Shown here piece after piece: positions 9,301-17,211 of a stretch of DNA of 34,086 nt. Made by a program: the position numbers and the translations under genes. Source of the stretch: Nostoc sp. B(2019) (GTDB lineage Bacteria; Cyanobacteriota; Cyanobacteriia; Cyanobacteriales; Nostocaceae). The DNA lies in NCBI RefSeq assembly GCF_010091925.1, contig NZ_WVID01000044.1, positions 1 through 34,086 of the forward strand. The letters are read 5' to 3'. The first letter of the stretch is position 1; each line of letters starts with the position of its first letter. Below the pieces are notes generated by a model, which saw only the letters and a program-made list of their open reading frames with translations, did not search any database and was not told where the DNA came from.

Positions 9301-10068
9301 GCGATCGCGCTGTACAGTTAATTCTGTCTCAATAATCCGACAGCTATCTTCCTTCTCCTTCACCTCATCCAAAGTTGCTTTAGCTTGATGAATCTTGCGA
9401 TCAAACGCCGCCACACCAGCCAATTCATCAATGATTTCCCGTCGTTCCTTAGCATTCATCGAAATAATGCTAGTCACATCCCCTTGCAGCACAACGTTAT
9501 AACCTTCAGGATAAACCCGTAAGTTACTTAATTCCTCATGCAACTCCGTCAGCGTGCAGCCTACACCGTTGATATAGTAATTCGACGTGTAAGTCCCTTG
9601 GTGAGTAACTCGCAGCCTTCTAGTTACACTCCACTCTCCCAATTTTGGATTTTGGATTTTGGATTTTGGATTTTCTTCTTCTGCTTCCCCATCTTCATCT
9701 ACCTCCTCTGCTTCCTCCTCACTCTGCGCCTCTGCGCCCACCGAAGTTTTGATCGGCGGAAGCCGCCGCTCAAACTTCTCTCTGCGTGAGAAATCCTCCC
9801 CCGACAAATCAAACGTCACCGTAACGCTAGCCTCAATAGAAGCCCGTCCCTTAGACGTTTGAGTATTATTAACCAAATCTGGCAGGCGATCGGCCCGCAT
9901 TCCCTTAGAACTAGAGAGTCCCAGGCAAAACAGCAGTGCATCGAGAATATTAGATTTACCGGAACCATTTGGCCCAGATATGACAGTACACCCCGGCAGT
10001 AAAGGGACAGAGGTAGTACCGCCGAAGGATTTGAAGTTGGTAAGTTCCACGCGCTTGATATGAACCAT
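6379..10068 (-). CDS. smc: Chromosome segregation protein SMC
   Basis: A 1229-residue condensin-type ATPase that compacts and segregates the chromosome. The N-terminal head has Walker A GPNGSGKS at 32-39. Long Gln/Glu-rich coiled coils flank a hinge at about 520-690 (GMPGLCGLVVQLGRVEPRY to TSGAMTGGS). The C-terminal head has the ABC signature SGGEK at 1134-1138 and Walker B FYAFDEVD with Asp1161/Glu1162. The usual H-loop reads VVSLRRP, with Leu where most SMCs have His. Two repeat-derived insertions are visible in frame: a heptamer array at residues ~132-142 next to an acidic stretch, and a 28-bp palindrome at residues ~401-410. Start ATG at 10068. The PRC-barrel gene follows at 58 nt. scpA/scpB are not in the window. 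Confidence 0.97.
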   Translation of the reverse strand: MVHIKRVELTNFKSFGGTTSVPLLPGCTVISGPNGSGKSNILDALLFCLGLSSSKGMRADRLPDLVNNTQTSKGRASIEASVTVTFDLSGEDFSRREKFERRLPPIKTSVGAEAQSEEEAEEVDEDGEAEEENPKSKIQNPKLGEWSVTRRLRVTHQGTYTSNYYINGVGCTLTELHEELSNLRVYPEGYNVVLQGDVTSIISMNAKERREIIDELAGVAAFDRKIHQAKATLDEVKEKEDSCRIIETELTVQRDRLSQDRAKAEKYQKLRTEFLQKQSWEAVLSWRSLQAQQEKLVTQLQSGDRTFSELTTQLTTLNSEIAKKTVELEQLNAHVKALGEDELLAVQATLATQEAERKQLQRQQTELETALQETVKRLAQQAQEIQQHQNSLEQAAQQQIVETLHVTSLQQQRDEAQQALENSREAAAEIASASEAWVQQQTALNRQIETLLQTLEPQRTEQAQLRERNNQLQQLIQEQTQLIERDEPQLAEKQAECSRVETEFNASSEPIQNLAQNLAATEQELQIQQETQKRLLQEQREKQRQLDKIEAQAQAQQEVQGTQASKVILQSGMPGLCGLVVQLGRVEPRYQLALEIAAGGRLGHIVVEDDGIAAAGIELLKQKRAGRATFLPLNKIHAQKFTQDATLRFANGFVNYAVNLIDCDRRYKDVFSYVFGNTVVFASLEAARKNLGLYRIVTLDGELLETSGAMTGGSNTQRSSLRFGNAEAAESDEAIALKNRLVDIERILERCTEAIATLSAKTKRLAQEVTEARQARREQQLQLEQLQKDIKSLTAQLEGTRSQLAQNSEKFMVAQSRLEVLDRELPGQEGQLQQLRQVLAELESSQTPSEWQQIQATIKGQEQQLQQQEAALREAEQRLKNLENQQQRLQERIQEAEQRITQYHHEQETQQNQITSLSTSFSALSTQIAETRATLSLMEQNLGEEKRKRDATEQEVRSHLLRQQQLEWELEKLQETQEKRREELVALQSQLRDVAAELPNPLPEVPNQVDLEELQKELRSLSKRLQAMEPVNMLALEEYERTQNRLQELTQKLQTLEGERTELLLRIENFTTLRQLAFKEAFDAVNENFQSIFATLSDGDGYLQLEDPEDPFSSGLNLVAHPKGKPVQRLASMSGGEKSLTALSFIFALQRYRPSPFYAFDEVDMFLDGANVERLARMIKQQAQQAQFIVVSLRRPMIESAERTIGVTQARGAYTQVLGIKLQSSNTSA
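8841..8868. repeat. Perfect 28-bp palindrome inside smc
   Basis: Two 14-bp arms, GTAGAGACGTTACA and its exact complement, meet without a spacer. It is translated in frame as part of VETLHVTSLQ. A sister palindrome with arms GTAGAGACGTTGCA lies in intergenic DNA at 20581-20609, so this is a dispersed repeat that entered a coding region. Confidence 0.9.
9643..9674. repeat. Heptamer array (TTTTGGA) inside smc
   Basis: Four full units of TTTTGGA plus TTTT. On the coding strand it is read as part of KSKIQNPK in the N-terminal head of SMC, beside an acidic Glu-rich stretch. Because 7 is not a multiple of 3, each unit is read in a different frame. Confidence 0.9.
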
Positions 10069-10570
10069 AGGCGCTGGTTAACTGGGCTAATGAAGAACAA
10101 GTGTATCAATTAATTACAGATTCGCAAGAGGGTAGAGAGGAGAATTCAGGATTATTCAAACCACCATCGCCGTGCCAAGGTTCCCTCCGTTGAGGCGACT
10201 GGCGTACCAAGGACGCAAAGAGGAGGTGAGGATAATTCAGCAGCGATTTTTATCAGTTGGTATAGTTTGAATTATCTGTGAGCTATCTAAATCTTAGTCA
10301 TAAAAATGCTCAACATCGTCTTTTCACGCTGGTATTGATTTGTTTATTGGCGGCAGTTGTTGAGGATTCCCTGATTAATTTTTAGTCTGGAATTTGAAGA
10401 TTTCCTGGTAGAAAATCGCCAATAATGAAGTTAGAAGAACTGAGCGATCGCAAACTATCAACAATAAGCCTTCTTTGTTTAATTGCTATTAGTTTATTTA
10501 TAATTTGTTGCACAAGCATTTTGCAAGTATGTAAAATTATATTATGAGTAAATAAATCATTGGGTAAATT
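10069..10570. other. 502-bp intergenic region between divergent smc and DUF433 genes
   Basis: No gene supported. It holds degenerate dispersed repeat text near 10150-10235 (GGACGCAAAGAGGAGGTGAG) and a GCGATCGC site near 10443. A 64-codon minus-strand frame (10382-10576) covers part of it and is not convincing. Promoters for both flanking genes must lie here. Confidence 0.5.
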
Positions 10571-10921
10571 ATGCAATTAGAAGACTACTTCGATTTTCAG
10601 CGCCCTGATGATATTCGATTGAAAGGCACAAGAGTAGGCATTGAAACTATACTTTATGATTTCATCCATCGGTGTCGGACTCCAGAAGAAATTGCCCAAA
10701 GTTATCCATCAGTAACTTTAGAGCAGGTATATGCAACTATTCTCTATTACCTGCATAACAAGGAAGCAGTCAGTACTTATATAGCTGATTGGCTAGAACA
10801 TAGTCACAGAATGCGAGAAGAACAGCGACGCAATCCTCCGCCAGTTGTAGTCAAATTATTGAAACTGAAAGCTGAAAGAGAAGCAATGAAAAAAGCAGAT
10901 GACTCTCAAATATCTTCTTGA
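10571..10921 (+). CDS. DUF433 family protein, probable antitoxin
   Basis: A 116-residue protein with the DUF433 core: RPDDIRLKGTRVGIETILYD, then TPEEIAQSYPSVTLEQVYATILYYL. This compact helical domain resembles a winged helix and is commonly paired with DUF5615 PIN-like proteins. The C terminus is a charged helix rich in Arg/Lys/Glu. Its stop codon lies inside the next gene (23-bp overlap), so the two are co-translated. The antitoxin role is inferred from the pairing. A second, unpaired DUF433 gene is at 27226-27438. Confidence 0.85.
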   Translation: MQLEDYFDFQRPDDIRLKGTRVGIETILYDFIHRCRTPEEIAQSYPSVTLEQVYATILYYLHNKEAVSTYIADWLEHSHRMREEQRRNPPPVVVKLLKLKAEREAMKKADDSQISS

Positions 10922-11270
10922 TGAAAATGTAGATAAAGTCTACAAGAGACAATTTGTCCAGCGCAATCCCACATTAATCATGTGGGTGGTTGGTGATCCT
11001 GGTGCTCCTCCCAGAGGCACATTAGATCCAGAAATATTATGCTGGTGTGAGGAACACAACTTTCTTTTGGTCACAAATAACCGCACATCTATGCCTGGAC
11101 ATTTAGCTGAACATATCGCACAAGACCGTCATATACCAGGTATTTTTATTTTGAATGATAAATTAACTATCGGTCAGACTATCGATGAATTGATTTTAAT
11201 TGCTCAAGCATCTTTTGATAATGAATATCAAAACCAAATTATTCACTTACCACTGCTTCAATCGCAATAA
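10899..11270 (+). CDS. DUF5615 PIN-like protein, probable toxin nuclease
   Basis: A 123-residue protein beginning MTLKYLLDENVDK, the DUF5615/Mut7-C PIN-like signature with conserved Asp-Glu-Asn in the first strand. It continues with DPEILCWCEEHNFLLVTNNR and HIPGIFIL, which fit the central strands of that fold. Members are predicted metal-dependent ribonucleases; activity here is inferred. It overlaps the upstream DUF433 gene by 23 bp, as toxin-antitoxin pairs often do. The next gene, a predicted nuclease, follows after 40 nt. Confidence 0.85.
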   Translation: MTLKYLLDENVDKVYKRQFVQRNPTLIMWVVGDPGAPPRGTLDPEILCWCEEHNFLLVTNNRTSMPGHLAEHIAQDRHIPGIFILNDKLTIGQTIDELILIAQASFDNEYQNQIIHLPLLQSQ

Positions 11271-11310
11271 TGCTTATAACGTATAGTTTTTATTAGAAAG
11301 GAGTGAATTA

Positions 11311-11949
11311 ATGACCGTTACTTTAGACGCAAGGAATATAAGTTTAGAAGATGTTCAACAGCTTTTGAAATTTGAGGAGGAATTGAATAACTCATTTACA
11401 TCGTTATTATCTCTAGAATCCATTACAGAATTTGAGCAGCAGGAACTATTACAAATTCGCAATTTATATCGCAGTTATTACACAGCAGGTAAAATCTCTG
11501 AAGGACAAATAAAATTTCTCTTCCTTGCGCCATTAATGAAGTTAGCTGGCTTTTATTGTCCTGGCATTAAAATTACCTTAGAAGAAAATATTGCTGATAT
11601 CTACGTCGAAGATGAAGATACAAATATTAAAGGACGGATGGATATTTTAGCTGTTAACAAGACTCAAGGAAAAAAAGTAACTATACCATTTTGGATACTA
11701 GTGATTGAAGCTAAAAATAGCAGTATTAATGCCTCAGAGGGTTTGCCACAATTGCTTAGCTATGCCTACAAAAGTCTAGAAAATCAAACATCAGTTTGGG
11801 GTGTGACTACTAACGGAATGGATTACCAATTTGTATATTTACAGCAAGGAAATCCTCCAATCTACCAACTATTGCCAAAACTAGATATGACTCGCCCTGA
11901 ATCTTCAATAGAGTTGTTGCAAGTATTCAAATCAATCTGCAAATTATAA
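11311..11949 (+). CDS. HsdR N-terminal-like PD-(D/E)XK nuclease domain protein
   Basis: A 212-residue stand-alone protein resembling the N-terminal nuclease part of type I restriction R subunits. The putative catalytic core is GRMDILAV (Asp), followed by FWILVIEAKN (Glu-x-Lys) and a Gln in EGLPQLLSYAYKS, the D...ExK...Q layout of this superfamily. No helicase, HsdM or HsdS is nearby, so it is not a complete restriction system. A strong AAAGGAG site precedes the ATG at 11311. It lies 40 nt after the DUF5615 gene and its stop is 1 bp from the stop of the convergent kinase gene. Function unknown; it may act in defence or nucleic-acid turnover. Confidence 0.8.
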   Translation: MTVTLDARNISLEDVQQLLKFEEELNNSFTSLLSLESITEFEQQELLQIRNLYRSYYTAGKISEGQIKFLFLAPLMKLAGFYCPGIKITLEENIADIYVEDEDTNIKGRMDILAVNKTQGKKVTIPFWILVIEAKNSSINASEGLPQLLSYAYKSLENQTSVWGVTTNGMDYQFVYLQQGNPPIYQLLPKLDMTRPESSIELLQVFKSICKL

Positions 11950-11950
11950 T

Positions 11951-14002
11951 TTAATTCTTTTCTCTTTTCCCAGATATAGCACGAGTAGTTTTAACGGGTG
12001 CTGAATTTTGCAGAATTGCGATTTCCTTCTGTGCATCTTTATAACTATCTTTTTCCCCAGTTTGCTGAAACAGTTTGGCGGCTTTTTGAAAATCTGCGAT
12101 CGCGCCTTTTTTATTCCCCACCCTAGCGCGAACTATTCCCCGATTATAATAGGCTAAACCATAGTTAGCATTAATGGCGATCGCCTGAGAATAATCTTCA
12201 TTAGCTGCTTTTTTATTTCCCATTTCCAAATAGGCGTTACCACGGTTATTGTAAGCCGCAGCGTCTTTAGAATTTAGCTCAAGAGCTTGGTTATAATCTT
12301 CAATTGCTCCTTTATAATCTCCAAAAGAAAAGCGGTGTAAACCTCTATGGATGTAAGCTGCTATAAATTTAGGATTAATTTGTAAAATTTTGTTATAATC
12401 TTCGGTCGCTTCTAGCTGTTCTCCTTGGTCACTATAAATATCACCACGATTAAGATAGGCTTCTATATATTTGGGATTGATATTAATTGCGTTCGTGTAA
12501 TCTTTAATTGCAGCATCTTTTTGTTTACTAGCAACTTTAGTTAAACCTCGTTGATAATAAGCTTTAGCATCACTAGGATTAATCCCAATCACTGCATCAA
12601 AATCCTGAATAGCTGCTTGTCTAAGTTTGAGGCGACGACGAAGAATTCCCCGCTGTAAGTAGGCTTCGGTATAGTCAGGTTTAACGGCGATCGCTTTGCT
12701 AAAATCCCCAATTGCTTTTTTATTATCTTTTAGTTTTATCCAGGTAAGACCCCGCCCATAATAAAAAAATGGGTTTTTAGAATCAAGTTTTATTGCTTGG
12801 GTATAGTCAGCGATCGCTTGTTGATACTTGCCTAGTTCATAAAGAGAAAATCCTCTATCATAATAAGCGTTGGCATCTTGAGGATTGAGCACAATCGCTT
12901 GGCTAGAGTCTGCTTGAGCTTTTTGATAATCTCCTAGACGATAAAAAGCATCCCCTCGCCTGTTGTAAGCCAGCGCATTTTGCGAATCTAATTCAATAGC
13001 TTGAGTGAAATCTTCAACTGCTTGTTGAAACTTCCCTGCTTCATATTTGCTTATGCCTTGCTGGTATAGTTTTTGAGCATTACTTACAGGTTTTGGCGGC
13101 TGAAAAAACCAAGTCCCGACACCAAGTGTGATGCAGCCAGCTATACCTGACAGCATTAACCAGAGTTTTTTCTGATCCTGTTTTTTATCATATTCATGAT
13201 TTATTAACTGTTTTAAATCTTCTAAAACTTCAGTCGCATACTGGTAACGCTTGCGATAATTCAAGCGCACCATCTTATTAAGGATTTTTGCTAATTTCCT
13301 GCTGACTTCTGTAGTTTTGTTATGCCAGATAATTTCGCCAGTTAGCCGATTTTTCTGATTTTTTAATCTAGATATCTCGTTTGCTTGTAAACCCATAATT
13401 GCTGTGATCGCAACTATACCTAAAGCGTATATATCACTGTTATATTTTGGGTTTCCATGAGATTGTTCATCTGGCACATATTCAGAATTTTCAATACTAG
13501 TAATGATGACTTCCTTAACAACACCAAAGTCAACCAAAACTAACTTATTATCTGACTGTCTACGAATAATATTTGCTGGTTTAATGTCCCGGTGAATTAC
13601 TCCTCGAACATGTACAAACACCAAAATTTCTAATATTTCTAATAAGAGACTAATTAGTTGGTCTTCCCTTAGAGGTTTACCCTGTAAAACTTCCTCCGTT
13701 AAAGGATTACCAGGTATGTATTCTTGAACAATATAGAATTCTTCCTTCTCTTCAAAATAAGTAACTAACTTCTGGATTTGGTTGTGTTCCTGTCCTAGTT
13801 GTTGTAAGGTTGTTGCCTTACTTGCAAACAACTGGCGCAGAATTTTTAAAGTTTGAGGATTTTTACTGGGAGGACGTAGCTGCTTCAATACGAATTTGCT
13901 GTTAGGAAGGCTAGTATCTTCAACTAGATAGGTTTGTGTTACTTCCTCCGTATTCAGAACTGTCAGTATTCGGTAACGTCCGTCCAACAGATGACTATTC
14001 AT
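11951..14002 (-). CDS. Membrane Ser/Thr protein kinase with ten TPR repeats
   Basis: A 683-residue protein. The kinase domain (residues ~5-270) has the VAIK-type Lys in KFVLKQLRP, the catalytic loop GVIHRDIKPANII and the metal motif VDFGVVKE. The glycine-rich loop is lost: where GxGxxG is expected the sequence reads LNTEEVTQTYL. The activation segment is also divergent (SEYVPDEQSHGNP). A single membrane segment, LWLMLSGIAGCITLGVGTWF, follows at about 280-300. Ten TPR units then fill the C terminus, each with an AYxxRG motif. This layout places the kinase in the cytoplasm and the TPRs across the membrane. The ATG at 14002 is chosen; a TTG three codons earlier is less likely. Activity is uncertain because of the missing glycines. 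Confidence 0.88.
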   Translation of the reverse strand: MNSHLLDGRYRILTVLNTEEVTQTYLVEDTSLPNSKFVLKQLRPPSKNPQTLKILRQLFASKATTLQQLGQEHNQIQKLVTYFEEKEEFYIVQEYIPGNPLTEEVLQGKPLREDQLISLLLEILEILVFVHVRGVIHRDIKPANIIRRQSDNKLVLVDFGVVKEVIITSIENSEYVPDEQSHGNPKYNSDIYALGIVAITAIMGLQANEISRLKNQKNRLTGEIIWHNKTTEVSRKLAKILNKMVRLNYRKRYQYATEVLEDLKQLINHEYDKKQDQKKLWLMLSGIAGCITLGVGTWFFQPPKPVSNAQKLYQQGISKYEAGKFQQAVEDFTQAIELDSQNALAYNRRGDAFYRLGDYQKAQADSSQAIVLNPQDANAYYDRGFSLYELGKYQQAIADYTQAIKLDSKNPFFYYGRGLTWIKLKDNKKAIGDFSKAIAVKPDYTEAYLQRGILRRRLKLRQAAIQDFDAVIGINPSDAKAYYQRGLTKVASKQKDAAIKDYTNAININPKYIEAYLNRGDIYSDQGEQLEATEDYNKILQINPKFIAAYIHRGLHRFSFGDYKGAIEDYNQALELNSKDAAAYNNRGNAYLEMGNKKAANEDYSQAIAINANYGLAYYNRGIVRARVGNKKGAIADFQKAAKLFQQTGEKDSYKDAQKEIAILQNSAPVKTTRAISGKREKN

Positions 14003-14011
14003 CAATATCAA

Positions 14012-14364
14012 TAAGTTTTATTTTTAATTATTTGATTATAGTGTAAGTGTTATCAATGAGTTTCATTAAATACAAACATAAAATTTAAGGTCATTACACT
14101 AGACTACAAGTATTAATAATTAGCTAAATTACACATATTTTTAGGTAATTGTTTTTCTATATTGAAGGAATATAACAGACTCAATGGCAACTATTCTATC
14201 AGGTTTGAGTGAACTATGTGCAGCAAATAAGAGGTGAGTTTATGGGATGGTTAAATATACAGATAATTTTCGCCATATTCTTCAGCAATCCCACTCATGA
14301 CGTTTGATCCCAAAATGAGGTACAAAAGGGGCAATTTGAATTATCCAGAACCCCACATAAAAGA
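14012..14364. other. 353-bp region between divergent kinase and unknown gene
   Basis: AT-rich. It holds one short frame with a good ribosome site (14242-14307, listed separately). Otherwise no gene, hairpin or recognisable operator was seen. Confidence 0.5.
14242..14307 (+). CDS. Possible 21-codon leader or broken N terminus
   Basis: An ATG preceded by AAGAGGTGAGTTT, a strong Shine-Dalgarno at good spacing, opens MGWLNIQIIFAIFFSNPTHD plus Val and stops at TGA 14305-14307. It is in the same frame as the 302-residue gene that begins at 14365, with no other stop between them. It could be a leader peptide, or the true start of that gene interrupted by one nonsense codon. Neither can be settled from this sequence. 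Confidence 0.3.
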   Translation: MGWLNIQIIFAIFFSNPTHDV

Positions 14365-15273
14365 TTGAAAATCAACGGATTTGGAGAAAACAAAGATCAG
14401 GGCGTTACTGCGAAGCGACAATTACTTAAGGCATTGAGTCGCCGCGACAAAACCGCTATAAATAGCTTAGTTGCACGGTGGCAAACGATTCTGGGAGCAG
14501 AAAAGTTAACTGCTTTGATCGTTAACGAAGTAATGGTCGAATGCGATTCCGATAGCCACAGTTGGTTTTGTCAAACTTTTTTTGGACAATCCCAATATGC
14601 ACAGATGCACCGAAAAGCCCAAAGTAACATTTTTAGAATTTTAGTTGGTGAAGGCTTGGAACCGGGCAAGGACTTCAGCTTTGGATTAGATGGCGAGATA
14701 ATTATAAGCGATCGCGCCGAGCAAATCTTACTCAGCCAATTGCCAGAGGAACGCATATCCTCATTTGAGGCTCAATTGCAGTCCTCCCCAGTTCCAAGTC
14801 CAGTCGCCGCCATCGAACAGCAATTGGGGTGTCCATTTTTTACCAATTTGACGGAAATTGCAACTCGACAGATACAGATGCTAAGTAATTCCCAAGCAGC
14901 AGCTTATCTGGGAGTGCTGCTGGCTGGGTTAGTGAAACGTCATCCTGCACTCCAGAGTGTGGACTTCCCTACACTATTCATTGTCAGCACTCTCGAAAGC
15001 TTATCGCCACAAAGAGCAATGGCAATCCTCAACGATCCTCAAACCGATCCTGAGTTCGATGAGACTATCATTTTTCAACATTTATTAGCAGCAATGGAAG
15101 ATACAGAATATCATCGCATTGCTGGTTTAGATGGTGTTATTAGTATCGAACATCTTAAAAAACTTGATTTAGTTTGGTGTGGCGATCGCCGGATTTCGGA
15201 AATCATCGCCATGATGGAAAAATGGCATTCCAGAAGACAAATTAGGAGCCAAGAGCCAGGAATTGGAAGTTAG
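14365..15273 (+). CDS. Hypothetical protein, cyanobacterial
   Basis: A 302-residue protein I do not recognise. It is predicted soluble, without signal peptide or membrane segment. The first half contains KRQLLKALSRRDKTAINSLV and a conserved-looking SWFCQTFFGQSQYAQMHRKA. The middle is a linker rich in Ser/Pro. The C-terminal half is helical (SQAAAYLGVLLAGLVKRHP, then LDLVWCGDRRISEIIAMM). No ATG lies in frame before residue 57 of this reading, so a TTG at 14365 is the nominal start, without a ribosome site. The in-frame ATG at 14242, with a strong site, is separated by one TGA. Its stop lies 63 bp from the stop of the convergent lysC. Confidence 0.7.
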   Translation: MKINGFGENKDQGVTAKRQLLKALSRRDKTAINSLVARWQTILGAEKLTALIVNEVMVECDSDSHSWFCQTFFGQSQYAQMHRKAQSNIFRILVGEGLEPGKDFSFGLDGEIIISDRAEQILLSQLPEERISSFEAQLQSSPVPSPVAAIEQQLGCPFFTNLTEIATRQIQMLSNSQAAAYLGVLLAGLVKRHPALQSVDFPTLFIVSTLESLSPQRAMAILNDPQTDPEFDETIIFQHLLAAMEDTEYHRIAGLDGVISIEHLKKLDLVWCGDRRISEIIAMMEKWHSRRQIRSQEPGIGS

Positions 15274-15336
15274 AGCATAAAGAATTCCTAACTTCCTAAG
15301 CAAGAACTGATTGCAGGCAATAGTAAACTACTTTGT

Positions 15337-17211
15337 CTAGGCTGGTATAACAAATTTTTCGCTCCCAGCCAATCCAAAGGCAGCATGTATAGCTTGCAAA
15401 GCCTTAACACCTTCGTCTTGTGCTACGACGCAACTAATTTTGATTTCTGAGGTGGCGATCATTTGAATATTGATTCGGTTTTGGGCTAGCGCTTCAAACA
15501 TTTTAGCGGCAACACCTGGTTGTCCCACCATTCCTGCACCCACAATACTCACCTTGGCGATCGCACTGTCTAAAACAACTTCACCCCATCCTAATTCTGT
15601 GGATACTTGAGTGAGCATTATTTTGGCATTTTCCCCATCCATCCGAGCAACGGTGAAGGCAATATCTCGCCGGGGAATACCATCAATCACTCGACAGCGC
15701 TGAGATTGAATAATCATATCAACGCTGATGTTATGTCGTGCCAACAGTCCAAACAGCTTCGCCGCCATCCCCGGACGATCTGGCAATTGACGAATCGCAA
15801 TACGCGCTTGGTTCATATCTAGAGCGACGCCACGCACGGGGGGAGGGGAGTAGTGAGTGCTGTTGGTAGCGGGGCGTTTAGCCCGTGCTGAGTGAGGAGT
15901 TAGGAATTCTCCCCCTGCTCCCCCTGCTCCCTTGCTCCCCTGCTCCCCTGCCTCTATTTCAAAGGCTGTGCGGAGTGCGGTGACGGCGCGATCGCACTCC
16001 GCTGCATCCACTACGCAACTCACTTTTACTTCACTGGTAGAAATCATTTGGATATTCACCCCTGCTTCTGCTAAAGTGGCGAACATCTTGGCAGCTACGC
16101 CAGGACGCCCAATCATACCTGCACCGGCGATACTGACTTTGGCGATATTGTGCTCTACCATTACCTCGGCTTCTTCCGATTTGGGATTAGATTGACTTCT
16201 CAGTGCTGGGGCGATGGCGGCTGCTACTGCTTCTGCTCGCTTTAATATTGGTGTTGTGACAGTAAAAGCAATGTCATTGCTATTACCTTCATGAATTGAC
16301 TGAATAATCAAATCCACATCCACTTTTTGCCGGGAAATCTCGCCAAATAATCTTGCTGCTACACCTGGTTTATCGGGTACGCGCAATAGAGAGACTTTCG
16401 CTTGGTCTGTGTCAAATTCTACATTATCTACTGGACGCGCAATTTCTAAATTTACTAGCGATCGCCCTTGGGGTTTGGGCGATGTTACCCAAGTACCAGG
16501 GTCATCTGTCCAGCTAGACCTAACCACTAAGGGAACACCATAATTACGGGCAATTTCCACGGCACGGGGATGCAATACTTTTGCCCCCAAGCTAGCTAGT
16601 TCCAGCATTTCATTGCAGGTGATTTCATCTATTAACTTGGCTTGAGGAACTAAGCGAGGATCTGTAGTTAAAATACCTGGAACGTCTGTATAAATTTCAC
16701 AAAAATTTGCCTGTATTGCTGCTGCTACAGCCACCGCTGAAGTGTCAGAACCGCCACGCCCCAAAGTTGTAATTTCTAATTCTCCGTTGCTGGATATACC
16801 TTGAAATCCTGCTATTACAACTACTTTGCCCTCATTAAGATGTCGGCTGAGACGATCAGTTTCAATATACAAAATCCGAGCGCGAGTGTGTTCAGCTTCA
16901 GTAACAATTCCCACCTGAGCACCAGTCATCGAAATTGCAGGCTGTCCAAGTTCCTGCAATGCCATACTGACTAAGGCAATAGTTACTTGCTCACCAGTAG
17001 AAAGCAGCATATCCATTTCCCGGCGGTTAGGACTTATAGAAATTTCATTGGCTAGTTTGACAAGTCCATCGGTGGTTTTGCCCATTGCGGAAACCACTAC
17101 TACAAGCGAGTTTCCTGCTTTCACAGTTTTGTAAACACGCTGTGCAACAGCCTGAATACGTTCGACTGAACCGACAGATGTACCACCGTATTTTTGAACT
17201 ATGAGCGCCAT
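15337..17211 (-). CDS. lysC: Aspartate kinase with four ACT domains
   Basis: Aspartokinase phosphorylates aspartate, the first step to lysine, threonine and methionine. The kinase domain starts MALIVQKYGGTSVGS, with KYGGTS at 7-12. It continues with VVVSAMGKTTDGL, LLSTGEQ and GRGGSDTSAVA. Four ACT regulatory domains follow as two pairs (LLRVPDKPGVAARLFGEIS and AKVSIAGAGMIGRPGVAAKM; IRQLPDRPGMAAKLFGLL and AKVSIVGAGMVGQPGVAAKM), the cyanobacterial arrangement that senses end products. Between the pairs, residues ~420-458 are a Gly/Ala/Pro-rich insert encoded by repeat DNA (15838-15952), making this 624-residue copy longer than the usual ~600. The ATG at 17211 is chosen; a six-residue extension is rejected. 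Confidence 0.96.
   Translation of the reverse strand: MALIVQKYGGTSVGSVERIQAVAQRVYKTVKAGNSLVVVVSAMGKTTDGLVKLANEISISPNRREMDMLLSTGEQVTIALVSMALQELGQPAISMTGAQVGIVTEAEHTRARILYIETDRLSRHLNEGKVVVIAGFQGISSNGELEITTLGRGGSDTSAVAVAAAIQANFCEIYTDVPGILTTDPRLVPQAKLIDEITCNEMLELASLGAKVLHPRAVEIARNYGVPLVVRSSWTDDPGTWVTSPKPQGRSLVNLEIARPVDNVEFDTDQAKVSLLRVPDKPGVAARLFGEISRQKVDVDLIIQSIHEGNSNDIAFTVTTPILKRAEAVAAAIAPALRSQSNPKSEEAEVMVEHNIAKVSIAGAGMIGRPGVAAKMFATLAEAGVNIQMISTSEVKVSCVVDAAECDRAVTALRTAFEIEAGEQGSKGAGGAGGEFLTPHSARAKRPATNSTHYSPPPVRGVALDMNQARIAIRQLPDRPGMAAKLFGLLARHNISVDMIIQSQRCRVIDGIPRRDIAFTVARMDGENAKIMLTQVSTELGWGEVVLDSAIAKVSIVGAGMVGQPGVAAKMFEALAQNRINIQMIATSEIKISCVVAQDEGVKALQAIHAAFGLAGSEKFVIPA
15838..15952. repeat. 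Repeat DNA inserted in frame in lysC
   Basis: About 115 bp made of a tandem 8-9 bp unit (GGGGAGCA on the coding strand, five copies, ~15910-15952) and an imperfect hairpin near 15869-15891 (TAGCGGGGC / GCCCGTGC). It is translated as a Gly/Ala-rich then Pro/Ser-rich linker between the two ACT pairs. Composition differs sharply from the flanking ACT coding sequence. Confidence 0.8.

Noticed and set aside
10382-10576. 64-codon minus-strand frame overlapping the DUF433 start
   Set aside because: No ribosome site, no recognisable motif, and it covers the promoter region of the DUF433 gene.
11311-11949. Complete type I restriction system
   Set aside because: Only an N-terminal nuclease-like piece is present; no HsdM, HsdS or helicase domain nearby.
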